Shown: in pieces, positions 36,290 through 44,627 of the stretch
Layout of the letters: each line of letters begins with the position of its first letter
Position numbering within the stretch: the stretch's first letter is position 1
Source of the DNA: Paeniglutamicibacter quisquiliarum
GTDB taxonomy: Bacteria; Actinomycetota; Actinomycetes; Actinomycetales; Micrococcaceae
Length of the DNA stretch: 64,000 bases
NCBI RefSeq assembly: GCF_019084045.1
Contig: NZ_JAHRED010000004.1
Span: 186,001-250,000 of the forward strand
Direction: 5' to 3'
Position numbers and translations under genes: made by a program
Notes under the pieces: model-generated
What the model saw: the letters and a program-made list of their open reading frames with translations, nothing else
Databases searched by the model: none
Told to the model about the DNA's origin: nothing

Positions 36290-37695
36290 AGCTTGAAGGC
36301 CCGGCGCGGTGCGGCGTCGACGATGTCAACGATGATCTCGTGGGCGCTTTCCTCGGTGATCCGGTGCTCGGCGACCAGGCGGGCCAGGAAGGATGCCTCC
36401 ACGCGGCGCGAGGCGTCGTGCCGCGCCGGGATGGAGCAGAAGGCGCGGGTGTCGTCGATGAAGCCCGAGGAGCGGGAGAAGCCGGCGGTCTCGGTGACCG
36501 CGGAACGGAAGCGCATCATGGCATCCGGCGCATCCAGGAACCACCAGGGGGCGCCGATGAACACCGACGGGTAGAACCCGGCCAGCGGGGCGATCTCGCG
36601 GGAGAACACCGTCTCGTCGATGGTGAAGGGGATGAAGTGGAAGCCCTCGGCGGTGCCGAAGTCGTTGAGCAGCGGCTGCAGTCCGGTGGCGAAGTCCACG
36701 GCGAAGGGGATGTCGTGGCCGGTGTCCGGGCCGAAGGTCTTCAGCGTGGCGGAGTGGGTGTTGCGGTGCACGCCCGGGTGCATCGTCATGACCAGTCCGT
36801 CTTCCACTGCCATGGCGGCCTGCTGGTACATCATGTGCGCCTCGAAGGCGAAGGCCTCGGCGGTGCTGGCGGTGCCGGCCATGCCCTTGGCAAAGAGCGC
36901 GGCGGCCTCGTCGCGGGAAAGCTTCAGCGTGGCGGCCGAATGCGAACCGTGGTCCGAGGACACCGCCCCGTGCTCGACGAAGTACGCGCGGCGGTTGGCC
37001 ATCGCGGCCAGGTAGCCGTCGTATCCGGTGGCCCCCTGGCCGGCGGCCTGGATCAGCGCGTCGGCCTTGGCGGCGAAGTCGGCGCCCCAGAACTTGATGT
37101 AGGCGTCGGGGCGGAAGGTCGGCAGCACGCGGGAGGCGAAGGACGGGTCGGCCGCCAGTGCGCGGTGCGCCGCCAGGTCATCGAGCGGGTCGTCCGTGGT
37201 GGCCATGACCTCGATGTTGAAGGAGTCCATCAGTGCGCGCGGGCGGAAGCCCGGCTCGTCGATCTTCGCCTGCAGCGCCTTGAAGGTCGCCTCGGCGGTT
37301 TCCTCGCGGATGTCAAGGTCGTCGATGCCGAAGACGTCGACGAATTCCTGGCGCAGCCAGTACCCCGATGCGGTGCCGTCGAAGGCCTTCCAGTTGGCGC
37401 AAAAGGTGCGCCAGGCATCCAGTGCGCCGACCTCGGAGGTGCCGCCGACGCGCAGCTGCTGAAGCGGGACGCCGTTGGCGTGCAGCAGGCGCGTCACGTA
37501 GTGGTCCGGGCTCAGCAGCAGGGCGGTGGGGTCAGGGAACGGGGTGTCGTTGGCGATCATCGCCGCGTCCACGTGGCCGTGGGGCGAAATGATGGGCAGG
37601 TTTTCCACGTCCTTGTGGAGCGACCGGGCTATCTCGCGGACACCGGGGTCTGCGGGCAAAAGCCGATCGGGGTGGTTCGCAATCGAGGAAGGCAT
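36286..37695 (-). CDS. uxaC: Glucuronate isomerase
   Basis: About 469 aa from ATG 37695 (MPSSIANHPDRLL). It isomerises D-glucuronate to D-fructuronate (or galacturonate to tagaturonate). Family motifs include ISPHGHVDAAMI, WRTFCANWKAFDGTASGYWL, EVMATTDDP, SDHGSHSAATL and MMYQQAAMAVEDGLVMTMHPGVHRN. It is the first gene of the operon, with a 16-bp palindromic operator 30 bases before the start. An in-frame upstream ATG gives 13 extra residues and would run into that operator. Confidence 0.94.
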   Translation of the reverse strand: MPSSIANHPDRLLPADPGVREIARSLHKDVENLPIISPHGHVDAAMIANDTPFPDPTALLLSPDHYVTRLLHANGVPLQQLRVGGTSEVGALDAWRTFCANWKAFDGTASGYWLRQEFVDVFGIDDLDIREETAEATFKALQAKIDEPGFRPRALMDSFNIEVMATTDDPLDDLAAHRALAADPSFASRVLPTFRPDAYIKFWGADFAAKADALIQAAGQGATGYDGYLAAMANRRAYFVEHGAVSSDHGSHSAATLKLSRDEAAALFAKGMAGTASTAEAFAFEAHMMYQQAAMAVEDGLVMTMHPGVHRNTHSATLKTFGPDTGHDIPFAVDFATGLQPLLNDFGTAEGFHFIPFTIDETVFSREIAPLAGFYPSVFIGAPWWFLDAPDAMMRFRSAVTETAGFSRSSGFIDDTRAFCSIPARHDASRRVEASFLARLVAEHRITEESAHEIIVDIVDAAPRRAFKL

Positions 37696-37725
37696 GTAAT
37701 GATCGTCCGTATCTCTGGCAGGTAT

Positions 37726-37741
37726 TGGCAACAAGTTGCCA
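37726..37741. promoter_or_regulatory. Palindromic operator upstream of uxaC (probable LacI-family site)
   Basis: TGGCAACAAGTTGCCA is a perfect 7-2-7 inverted repeat, located between uxaC and the LacI-family gene. The same TGGCAAC half-site recurs at 38835, 38845 and 42011. Position and symmetry suit a LacI-family dimer. Confidence 0.75.
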
Positions 37742-37777
37742 TGAGTTGCACCACTACCGCGGAGTCGCGGTTTTCCC

Positions 37778-38794
37778 CTAGCCGCGGGGGCGTGCCGTGG
37801 AGCCGCGCAGCACCAACCTCGTCGGCAGCACCACGGCCTGTTCGTGCGTGGAAACCGCGCCCCGCGAGATCGCCAAAAGGCTGCGCACGGCCGTGGCCCC
37901 CAGGGCGTGCAGGGGGGCGGCCACGCTGGAAAGTCCCGGCACGATCAACGAGGCGCCCGAGGAGTTGTCGAAGCCGATGATCGAGAAGTCCTCGGGAACG
38001 CCGAAGCCGTTGGCCTGCAGCCTGCGCATGAGCCCGAGCGCCAACTGGTCATTGTAGGCAAGCACCGCTGTGGCCTTGCCCGTGGCGACCTTGTCCGCCG
38101 CCCGCGCCCCGCCGTCCATGGTGGGTGCGGCGGATTCGACCTTGGTGATCCGCACGTCGAGCTCCAGGCCCGCCTGTTTCACGGCCCCCCAGCGCATGGA
38201 GTCGGCCCAGGAGGCCTCGGGGCCCGCGAGGTAGGAAACCTCCAGGTGTCCCAGCTCCCTGAAATGCTCGATCGCCCGGCGCACCCCGCGCACATTGTCG
38301 GTGATCACGCTGGCCACGCCCTTGACCCCGCGGTTCATCACCACCGTGGGCTTTTGCTTGGCCATGGCGCGGATGGCCGCGTCGGACATGCGCGAGCTGC
38401 TGAGCACGATCCCGTCCACGATGTCCATGGACCGTTCGATGGCCTCGCGCTCAATGACCCCGGATTCCCGGGTGTGGGCCAGGAGCATGGTGTAGCCGTT
38501 CAGGGCAGCCTCCTCCTCGGCGCCGCGGATCATCTCGAAGTACACCGGGTTGGAAATGTCGGCCACCACCAGGGCAATGGTCCCGCGCCGGCTTCGCCCC
38601 TGGGCCATGGGGCGGCGCACGCTCACCGACTGGTAGCCGATCTCGTCGGCGACCTTCCGGATGCGTTCGGCCGTGGCGAAACTGACCCTCCCCGGTCGGG
38701 CAAAGGCCCGCGAAACGGTCGATGCGGAAACTCCCGCGATGCGCGCAACATCGTAGATGGTTGCCGGACGGGGTTCTTCGGGTCTGGGGGTCAC
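37778..38794 (-). CDS. LacI family transcriptional regulator of the uronate block
   Basis: 338 aa from GTG 38794. The N-terminal HTH (ATIYDVARIAGVSASTVSRAF) includes the hinge-helix region, and a type I periplasmic-binding-like effector domain follows (GTIALVVADISNPVYFEMIRGAEE, DGIVLSSSRMSD, FSIIGFDNSSGASLIVPGLSSV). The length is standard. The gene sits between the uxaC operon (same strand, downstream) and the TRAP transporter genes (divergent), with palindrome-related TGGCAAC sites on both sides. It probably represses uronate uptake and catabolism until a uronate-derived inducer is present. Confidence 0.93.
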   Translation of the reverse strand: MTPRPEEPRPATIYDVARIAGVSASTVSRAFARPGRVSFATAERIRKVADEIGYQSVSVRRPMAQGRSRRGTIALVVADISNPVYFEMIRGAEEEAALNGYTMLLAHTRESGVIEREAIERSMDIVDGIVLSSSRMSDAAIRAMAKQKPTVVMNRGVKGVASVITDNVRGVRRAIEHFRELGHLEVSYLAGPEASWADSMRWGAVKQAGLELDVRITKVESAAPTMDGGARAADKVATGKATAVLAYNDQLALGLMRRLQANGFGVPEDFSIIGFDNSSGASLIVPGLSSVAAPLHALGATAVRSLLAISRGAVSTHEQAVVLPTRLVLRGSTARPRG

Positions 38795-38832
38795 ACCCCT
38801 ATCCTTGCGCGCCCGGCCAATAGTTGAAAGTC

Positions 38833-38858
38833 TGTGGCAACTAGTGGCAACAATTGGC
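38833..38858. promoter_or_regulatory. TGGCAAC half-site cluster between LacI gene and dctP
   Basis: Two direct TGGCAAC half-sites (38835 and 38845) occur, the second followed by AATTGGC as a poor inverted half. They match the perfect palindrome upstream of uxaC and lie in the divergent LacI/TRAP promoter region. Confidence 0.55.
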
Positions 38859-38988
38859 TCCCCGCGCACTGTGGCGTACATCATCAATGCAACCGTCAAT
38901 GTGGCCGGGAGATGCCTTTGCAGGCATCGCCTCGCAAGGGCAATGGGGCAACGTGGCCCCCTCGCCGGCCGGAAAGTAGCCTCCAGAG

Positions 38989-39999
38989 ATGAAACTTCGC
39001 TTATTGCGAGCCGTCGCCCTGGCATCAGCAGCCGTACTTGGCCTAAGTGCGTGCACCGCTGGTATCTCGGGCACCGCAGAGGAGGGGAAGACCATGGTCC
39101 TTTCCCTCAACCAGTCAGAAACCCACCCGTCCTACATTGCCCTGACCGGCTTCGGCGAACGACTGAAGCAGGCCACCGACGGGCGCTGGGACATCAAGGT
39201 CTATCCCAACGAAACCCTCGGTGCCCAGCAGGAAGTCATCCAGCTCGTCTCCGACGGCGCCGTCGACATGCTCATCGCCTCGGGCACCCAGCTGGAAAAC
39301 CTGAACCCCGAGTTCGCCACGCTGAACCTCCCGACGGTCTTCAACAGCATCGACCACCAGATCTCCGTGCTGCGCAACCCGCAGATCGTTGGCGAGCTGT
39401 TCTCCTCGCTCGAGGAATCCAAGAACCTCACGGTCCTGGGCGGGCTCACCCAGGGCGACAGGAACCTCTACACGGCCCAGGGCCCCATCAAGAAGCCGGA
39501 AGACCTGGCCGGCATGAAGATCCGCGTCCAGGAATCCGACATCCACATCGCGATGCTCAATGCCATGGGCGGCTCGGCCACCCCGATGTCCTACGGCGAG
39601 GTCTACACCGCCATGCAGTCGGGCGTGCTGGACGGGGCCGAAAACAACGAGGTCTCGTACACCACCCAGAAGCACAACGAGGTTGCCAAGTACGTGGCCC
39701 GCACCCGCCACCTGGTGGGCCTTGACTACATGCTCATCAACTCGGAGCTCCTGGAGAAGATGAACCCGGAGGACCGCAAGATCCTGGAAGCCGAATGGCA
39801 GAAGACCGTTGACGAGCACGTCAAGCTATGGCTGACGGACACGCAGGGGGCCATCGACAAGGCAACCGCCTCCGGATCCAAGTTCAACGACGTCGACGAC
39901 GAGGCATTCCGCAAGGCCCTGGCCCCAGTGGTCGAAGGCGCCCTGAAGGGCGAAAAGGCACACGCGCTATACGAGGACATCAAGGAGGCCGGCAAGTGA
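38989..39999 (+). CDS. dctP: TRAP transporter substrate-binding lipoprotein (DctP family)
   Basis: 336 aa. The signal peptide ends in a lipobox (LGLSAC), so the binding protein is lipid-anchored, as expected in a Gram-positive. DctP motifs are present: GAQQEVIQLVSDGAVDMLIASG, GMKIRVQESDIHIAMLNAMGGSATPMSYGEVYTAMQSGVLDGAENN and the TRHLVGLDYMLIN region with the carboxylate-binding Arg. Next to a hexuronate catabolic operon and its regulator, hexuronate (glucuronate or galacturonate) is the likely ligand. It overlaps the dctQ start by 4 bases. Confidence 0.93.
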   Translation: MKLRLLRAVALASAAVLGLSACTAGISGTAEEGKTMVLSLNQSETHPSYIALTGFGERLKQATDGRWDIKVYPNETLGAQQEVIQLVSDGAVDMLIASGTQLENLNPEFATLNLPTVFNSIDHQISVLRNPQIVGELFSSLEESKNLTVLGGLTQGDRNLYTAQGPIKKPEDLAGMKIRVQESDIHIAMLNAMGGSATPMSYGEVYTAMQSGVLDGAENNEVSYTTQKHNEVAKYVARTRHLVGLDYMLINSELLEKMNPEDRKILEAEWQKTVDEHVKLWLTDTQGAIDKATASGSKFNDVDDEAFRKALAPVVEGALKGEKAHALYEDIKEAGK

Positions 40000-40505
40000 A
40001 CGCAATCAAGGCAGTTCTTGATGTCACGCTGAAGTGGCTGTGCGTCATTCTCTTCAGCTTCCTCGTGCTGGTGGTCTGCTGGCAGGTCTTCAGCCGCCAG
40101 GTCCTGCACGACCCGGCCACCTGGACCACGTCGCTGGCCCAGTACCTCTTTGTCTGGCTGGCCCTCTTCGGTTCCGCCTATGTCTTTTCCGACCGCGGCC
40201 ACATTGCCGTGGACTTCCTGGTGCGCGCCCTCAAGATCAACGAAAAGCGCACCACCGAGGTCTTCGTCCAGGTCGTCATCCTGCTCTTCGCCGTGTTCGT
40301 CCTGGTCTATGGCGGAATTCGCGGTGTGGACCTGACCTGGTCCCAGAAGATTTCCGGCCTCCCCCTGAACATCGGTGCCATGTACCTGGCCCTGCCGATC
40401 TCCGGGGTCGTCACGGCCTTCTATGCCATCTACCACCTGGTTGAGGCGCTGCACGGACGCGGCCTGCCCAACGACAACGACGAAGAAATCCGGGAGGCGA
40501 TCTAG
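39996..40505 (+). CDS. dctQ: TRAP transporter small permease (DctQ family)
   Basis: This 169-aa protein has four TM helices: LKWLCVILFSFLVLVVCWQVFSR, the LAQYLFVWLALFGSAYVFSDR motif typical of DctQ, and two more. It starts at GTG 39996 overlapping the dctP stop (GTGA). It partners the large DctM subunit for secondary, ion-gradient-driven uptake. Confidence 0.92.
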   Translation: MNAIKAVLDVTLKWLCVILFSFLVLVVCWQVFSRQVLHDPATWTTSLAQYLFVWLALFGSAYVFSDRGHIAVDFLVRALKINEKRTTEVFVQVVILLFAVFVLVYGGIRGVDLTWSQKISGLPLNIGAMYLALPISGVVTAFYAIYHLVEALHGRGLPNDNDEEIREAI

Positions 40506-40507
40506 CT

Positions 40508-41818
40508 TTGGATGCAGCACTTGTAGCAGGCATTGTCCTGGTTGTCGGCATCGCCGTGCTCTTGCTGGCACGCGTCCCGATCGCCGTCGCCGTCGGCATC
40601 TCGGCCTTCCTGGCCGTGGCCGCGGTCATCGGTGTGGAAAAAGCAGCCTTCGTTTCCGCGCAGCGGATGTTCACCGGCATCAACTCCTTCACCCTCTTGG
40701 CCATCCCGTTCTTCATCCTGGCCGGCGTGCTGATGAACAACGGCGGCATTGCCGGGCGCCTCATCGATGCGGCCAAGGTCCTGGTCGGCCGCACCCCCGG
40801 CTCCCTGGCCCAGACCAACGTCGTGGCCAACGCCCTCTTCGGCTCGGTCTCCGGTGCCGCCGTCGCCTCGGCCGCAGCGGTCGGCGGGGTCATCGGCCCG
40901 CGCCAGCGCAAGGAAGGCTACGACAGGAACTTCTCCGCGGCCGTCAACATCGCCTCGGCACCCTCGGGCATGCTGATCCCGCCGTCGAACACCCTGATCG
41001 TGTACTCGCTGGTTTCCAGCACCTCGATCGCCACGCTCTTCGTGGCCGGCTACATCCCGGGCATCCTGTGGGCCCTGGCCTGCATGCTGGTGGTTTGGCT
41101 CTACGTGCGCAAGCGCCCGGAGCTGAAGAACCACACCAAGGTCGCGCTGCCGGTGGCACTGCTGACCATCTGGCGCGCGGTGCCCTCGATCCTGATGATC
41201 GTCATCGTCATCGGCGGTATCCTCGCCGGCGTCTTCACCCCGACGGAGTCAGCGGCAATCGCCGTGGTGTACTGCCTGATCCTGGGCTTCATCTACAAGG
41301 CCATCAAGGTCGGTGACCTGCCGCGCATCCTCATCGATGCCACGCTGACCACCGCCATCGTCATGCTGCTGGTCGGCGTATCCACGATCATGGCCTGGGT
41401 CATGGCCTTCTCCGGCATCCCGGCCGCGATCTCCTCGGGGCTGCTCGGCCTGACCGATTCCCCGACCATGATCCTGATCCTGATCATGGTGATCCTGCTG
41501 ATCGTCGGCACGTTCATGGACCCGACCCCGGCAATCCTGATCTTCGTGCCGATCTTCCTGCCGATCGTCACCACCTTCGGCGTGGACCCGATCCACTTCG
41601 GCATCATGGTCACGTTCAACCTGTGCCTGGGCACCATCACCCCGCCGGTGGGCAACGTGCTCTTCGTGGGCGCCCGGGTGGCGGGGCTGCGTGCCGAGCC
41701 GGTCATCAGGGCCCTGGTGCCGTTCTTCCTGGCCTTGGTTGCCATGCTCTTTGTCGTCACGTTCATCCCGCAGCTCTCCATGTGGCTGCCGGACGTACTG
41801 GGTCTGCTGGCCGAGTAG
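40508..41818 (+). CDS. dctM: TRAP transporter large permease (DctM family)
   Basis: This 436-aa protein has about 12 TM segments. It starts at a TTG 2 bases after the dctQ stop. DctM signatures are present: FILAGVLMNNGGIAGRLIDAAKVLVGRTPGSLAQTNV, MLIPPSNTLIVYSL, VGTFMDPTPAILIFVPIFLPI and MVTFNLCLGTITPPVGNVLFV. It completes the tripartite dctPQM transporter, and a strong terminator follows. Confidence 0.94.
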   Translation: MDAALVAGIVLVVGIAVLLLARVPIAVAVGISAFLAVAAVIGVEKAAFVSAQRMFTGINSFTLLAIPFFILAGVLMNNGGIAGRLIDAAKVLVGRTPGSLAQTNVVANALFGSVSGAAVASAAAVGGVIGPRQRKEGYDRNFSAAVNIASAPSGMLIPPSNTLIVYSLVSSTSIATLFVAGYIPGILWALACMLVVWLYVRKRPELKNHTKVALPVALLTIWRAVPSILMIVIVIGGILAGVFTPTESAAIAVVYCLILGFIYKAIKVGDLPRILIDATLTTAIVMLLVGVSTIMAWVMAFSGIPAAISSGLLGLTDSPTMILILIMVILLIVGTFMDPTPAILIFVPIFLPIVTTFGVDPIHFGIMVTFNLCLGTITPPVGNVLFVGARVAGLRAEPVIRALVPFFLALVAMLFVVTFIPQLSMWLPDVLGLLAE

Positions 41819-41846
41819 CGACGGCCTGCCCCAAAGCCACGGCCCG

Positions 41847-41885
41847 ATGCGGTGCCGGAACCATTCACTGGTTCCGGCACCGCAT
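41847..41885 (+). terminator. Terminator of the dctPQM operon
   Basis: A 16-bp perfect stem (ATGCGGTGCCGGAACC, 41847-41862, with its complement 41870-41885) and 7-base loop is followed by TTACTT. It lies 29 bases past the dctM stop. Confidence 0.85.
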
Positions 41886-41904
41886 TTACTTAAGCCCGGC
41901 GGCG

Positions 41905-41948
41905 GGTTCTCCACCGCCGGCCCCGTGCGGAACCGGCGGTGGAGAACC
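41905..41948. repeat. Second perfect 16-bp inverted repeat before the GH3 gene
   Basis: Arms GGTTCTCCACCGCCGG (41905-41920) and its complement (41933-41948) are perfect, with a 12-base loop. The hairpin lies 20 bases after the dctPQM terminator and about 180 bases before the GH3 start. It lacks a T-run. It may be a second terminator or a leader hairpin. The rest of the 308-bp gap holds the GH3 promoter region, with a TGGCAAC half-site at 42011-42017, and no ORF. Confidence 0.7.
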
Positions 41949-42126
41949 ACGTCGAGGCCGCTTTTCCGGGGCCCTCGGCAGGCAAAAAGCCCCAAATCGG
42001 GGGCAATATATGGCAACCACGTGCACTTTGGCCGTGGTTCGCGTCACAGTGGATCTGCATCCCATGGCGGGCGTCACACTGGTCCCGCCATCGAATCTCG
42101 CACCAAGACTCAACGGAGAGCCGACC

Positions 42127-44505
42127 ATGACCAGATTGTTCCCGCCAGCCTCGAAACGGCGCCGCACCGCGGCGGCCCTGGCGCTGCCCCTGATCCTCAC
42201 ACTGGGGGCGACCTCCGCAAGTGCACTGCCCCCGACGGAAAGCACCGCCCAGGGCGCGCCGGCCGCAGCGCAAAAGAACGAAGGCAACCACGGCAAGCCG
42301 CCGACGCTCGGTGTCCGCGTCAAGGACACCATCACCGTCAAGGGCCGCACCTTCAAGGACCTCAACGCCAACGGCAAGCTCGACGCCTACGAGGACTGGC
42401 GGCTTTCCGCCGGCGAGCGCGCGGCGAACTTGGTGTCGCTGATGACGCTGGAGGAGAAGTCCGGCCTCATGCTGATCGACACGCTCAATGCCGCCTGCGA
42501 CCCCGTCACGAAGAAGCGCGGCGCCCTTGACCCGGCGGCGGCCGGCTACATCAACGACCAGAAGATGCACCGCTTCATCTTCCGCAACACCGTCACCAGC
42601 GAGGACAAGGCCGTCTGCGGCGCCACCGGCGGCGGCTTCCGAGCCAGCACGTCCCTCACGCCGCAGGAAGCGGCTACGTACATGAACTCCGTCCAGGAGC
42701 TCGGCGAGGCCACCCGCCTGGGCATCCCGATGCTCTACAAGTCCAACGCGCGCAACCACATCGACCCGAACGCGCGGGCCGGCATCAACGAAGCCGCCGG
42801 TGCCTTCACCGCCTTCCCCAAGGAGGCGGGCATCGCCGCCGCGGCCCTGGGCGAGGAGGCTGCGCGCACCGGCCAGGCGCCGGTGGCCGGCGACATGTCG
42901 GTGGTCGAGGACTTCGCGAATGTCATGGGCGATGAATGGGAGTCCATCGGGCTGCGCGGAATGTACGGCTACATGGCCGACCTGTCCACCGAGCCGCGCT
43001 GGTACCGCGCCCACGAGACGTTCACCGAGGACGCGGACCTGAACTCCAACATCATGACCACGCTCGTTGAGTCCCTGCAGGGCCCGCTGGATGCGGCGGG
43101 ATCCTCGCTCAGCCCCGAGACCTCCGTGGCGCTGACCATGAAGCACTTCCCGGGCGGCGGGCCGCAGGAGCTGGGCCTGGATGCCCACTATTCATTCGGC
43201 AAGACCCAGGTCTACCCGGGCGACGGCTTCGGCTACCACCTCAAGCCCTTCGAGGCCGCCATCAAGGCCGGCGTCTCCTCGATCATGCCGTACTACGGAG
43301 CACCGGTGAACGTCACCCACGAGGGCGTCACCTACGACCAGACCGGCATGGCCTTCTCCAAGCAGATCGTCAACGACCTGCTGCGCGACAAGCTCGGCTT
43401 CGCCGGCTACGTCAACTCCGACACCGGCATCATCAACGACCGCGCCTGGGGCCTGGAGGACAAGTCCGTCCCCGAGCGCGTTGCAGCGGCCATCAACGGC
43501 GGCACCGACACCCTCTCCGGCTTCCACGACGTCAAGACGATCACCGACCTGGTCGATTCCGGATTGCTGAGCGAGGAGCGCATCACGCTCGCCGCCACGC
43601 GGCTGACCGAACCGATGTTCAGCATGGGCCTGTTCGAGAATCCCTACGTCGACGCGGCCGCTGCCGGCCAGACGGTGGGCAACGCGGCAAACCGCGAGGT
43701 GGGCCTGGACCTGCAGCGCAAGTCCGCGGTCCTGCTGCAGAACAAGGAAACCGCCGACGGGGACAAGGTCCTGCCGCTGAAGCCCGAGTCCGACGTCTAC
43801 GTCCTGGGAGATATCTCCGCCGAGAAGGTCGCAGAGTACGGCTACAACGTCACCAACGGCAACACCAAGGACCCCGCGGCCCGGCCCAGCGCCAAGGACA
43901 GCGACGTCGCCCTGCTTAACATCACGGTGAACAACGCCAACACCGGCTCCTACACCAGCAACAGCCCCGAATCCGGCATGAACCCCGAGCACATCAACCC
44001 CTCCGTGTTGGACGGCGTGGCAGGGCTCGACGGACAAAGCCCCTACGGTGCAGCAGACGCCTGCGTCACCCAGGGCGCGGCCGAATGCACCGACGACGGT
44101 CTGCCCTTCGGCGGGTCGCTGCCGTGGGAATCGAGCATCCTGGACTTCACGTCCATGGCCGAGTCCGAGTCGTGGAAGATCACCCCGTCGCTGGACACCA
44201 TCAAGCAGGTCATGAGCGAGGTCGAGGATCCGTCCAAGGTGGTCCTGCACGTGTACTTCCGCCAGCCGTTCGTCATGGACGAGGCCAGCGGGCTGCGCGA
44301 CGCAGGGGCGATCGTGGCAGGGTTCGGCATGACCGACACCGCGCTGCTCGACGTGCTCTCCGGCAAGGTCGCCCCGCAGGGCAGGATGCCGTTCGCGCTG
44401 GCCGGAACCGCCGAGGCAATCCGCGAGCAGTACAGCGACCTGCCGGGCTACGAGGAGACCACCGACGGGGAACTCTACCCGTTCGGCTTCGGCCTGGGAT
44501 ATTGA
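42127..44505 (+). CDS. Secreted glycoside hydrolase family 3 (beta-glucosidase-like)
   Basis: 792 aa from ATG 42127, with GGAGAG upstream. A signal peptide (about 1-35, ending SASALP) is followed by the GH3 N-terminal barrel and C-terminal sandwich. The KHFPGGG motif and the catalytic-nucleophile region GYVNSDTGIIND are present. The C-terminal GH3 domain contains VAPQGRMPFAL, followed by the usual DLPGYEETTDGELYPFGFGLGY end. It is exported and probably releases monomers from beta-linked glycans. A TGGCAAC half-site 110 bases upstream suggests it may belong to the uronate regulon. Exact bond specificity is not readable. Confidence 0.9.
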   Translation: MTRLFPPASKRRRTAAALALPLILTLGATSASALPPTESTAQGAPAAAQKNEGNHGKPPTLGVRVKDTITVKGRTFKDLNANGKLDAYEDWRLSAGERAANLVSLMTLEEKSGLMLIDTLNAACDPVTKKRGALDPAAAGYINDQKMHRFIFRNTVTSEDKAVCGATGGGFRASTSLTPQEAATYMNSVQELGEATRLGIPMLYKSNARNHIDPNARAGINEAAGAFTAFPKEAGIAAAALGEEAARTGQAPVAGDMSVVEDFANVMGDEWESIGLRGMYGYMADLSTEPRWYRAHETFTEDADLNSNIMTTLVESLQGPLDAAGSSLSPETSVALTMKHFPGGGPQELGLDAHYSFGKTQVYPGDGFGYHLKPFEAAIKAGVSSIMPYYGAPVNVTHEGVTYDQTGMAFSKQIVNDLLRDKLGFAGYVNSDTGIINDRAWGLEDKSVPERVAAAINGGTDTLSGFHDVKTITDLVDSGLLSEERITLAATRLTEPMFSMGLFENPYVDAAAAGQTVGNAANREVGLDLQRKSAVLLQNKETADGDKVLPLKPESDVYVLGDISAEKVAEYGYNVTNGNTKDPAARPSAKDSDVALLNITVNNANTGSYTSNSPESGMNPEHINPSVLDGVAGLDGQSPYGAADACVTQGAAECTDDGLPFGGSLPWESSILDFTSMAESESWKITPSLDTIKQVMSEVEDPSKVVLHVYFRQPFVMDEASGLRDAGAIVAGFGMTDTALLDVLSGKVAPQGRMPFALAGTAEAIREQYSDLPGYEETTDGELYPFGFGLGY

Positions 44506-44533
44506 TTCCCTCCGCGCGTTTCTGAGGCAATAG

Positions 44534-44564
44534 CGAAGGCACCCGCCAACGGCGGGTGCCTTCG
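44534..44564. terminator. Terminator after GH3 gene
   Basis: A 14-bp perfect stem (CGAAGGCACCCGCC with its complement) and 3-base loop separates the GH3 gene from the convergent monooxygenase operon. Confidence 0.8.
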
Positions 44565-44627
44565 CCATGTCGCGGCCGGGCCGGGCCGGGACCGTACAAG
44601 GTCGAATCCGGGTTTTTGCCGCTACCC

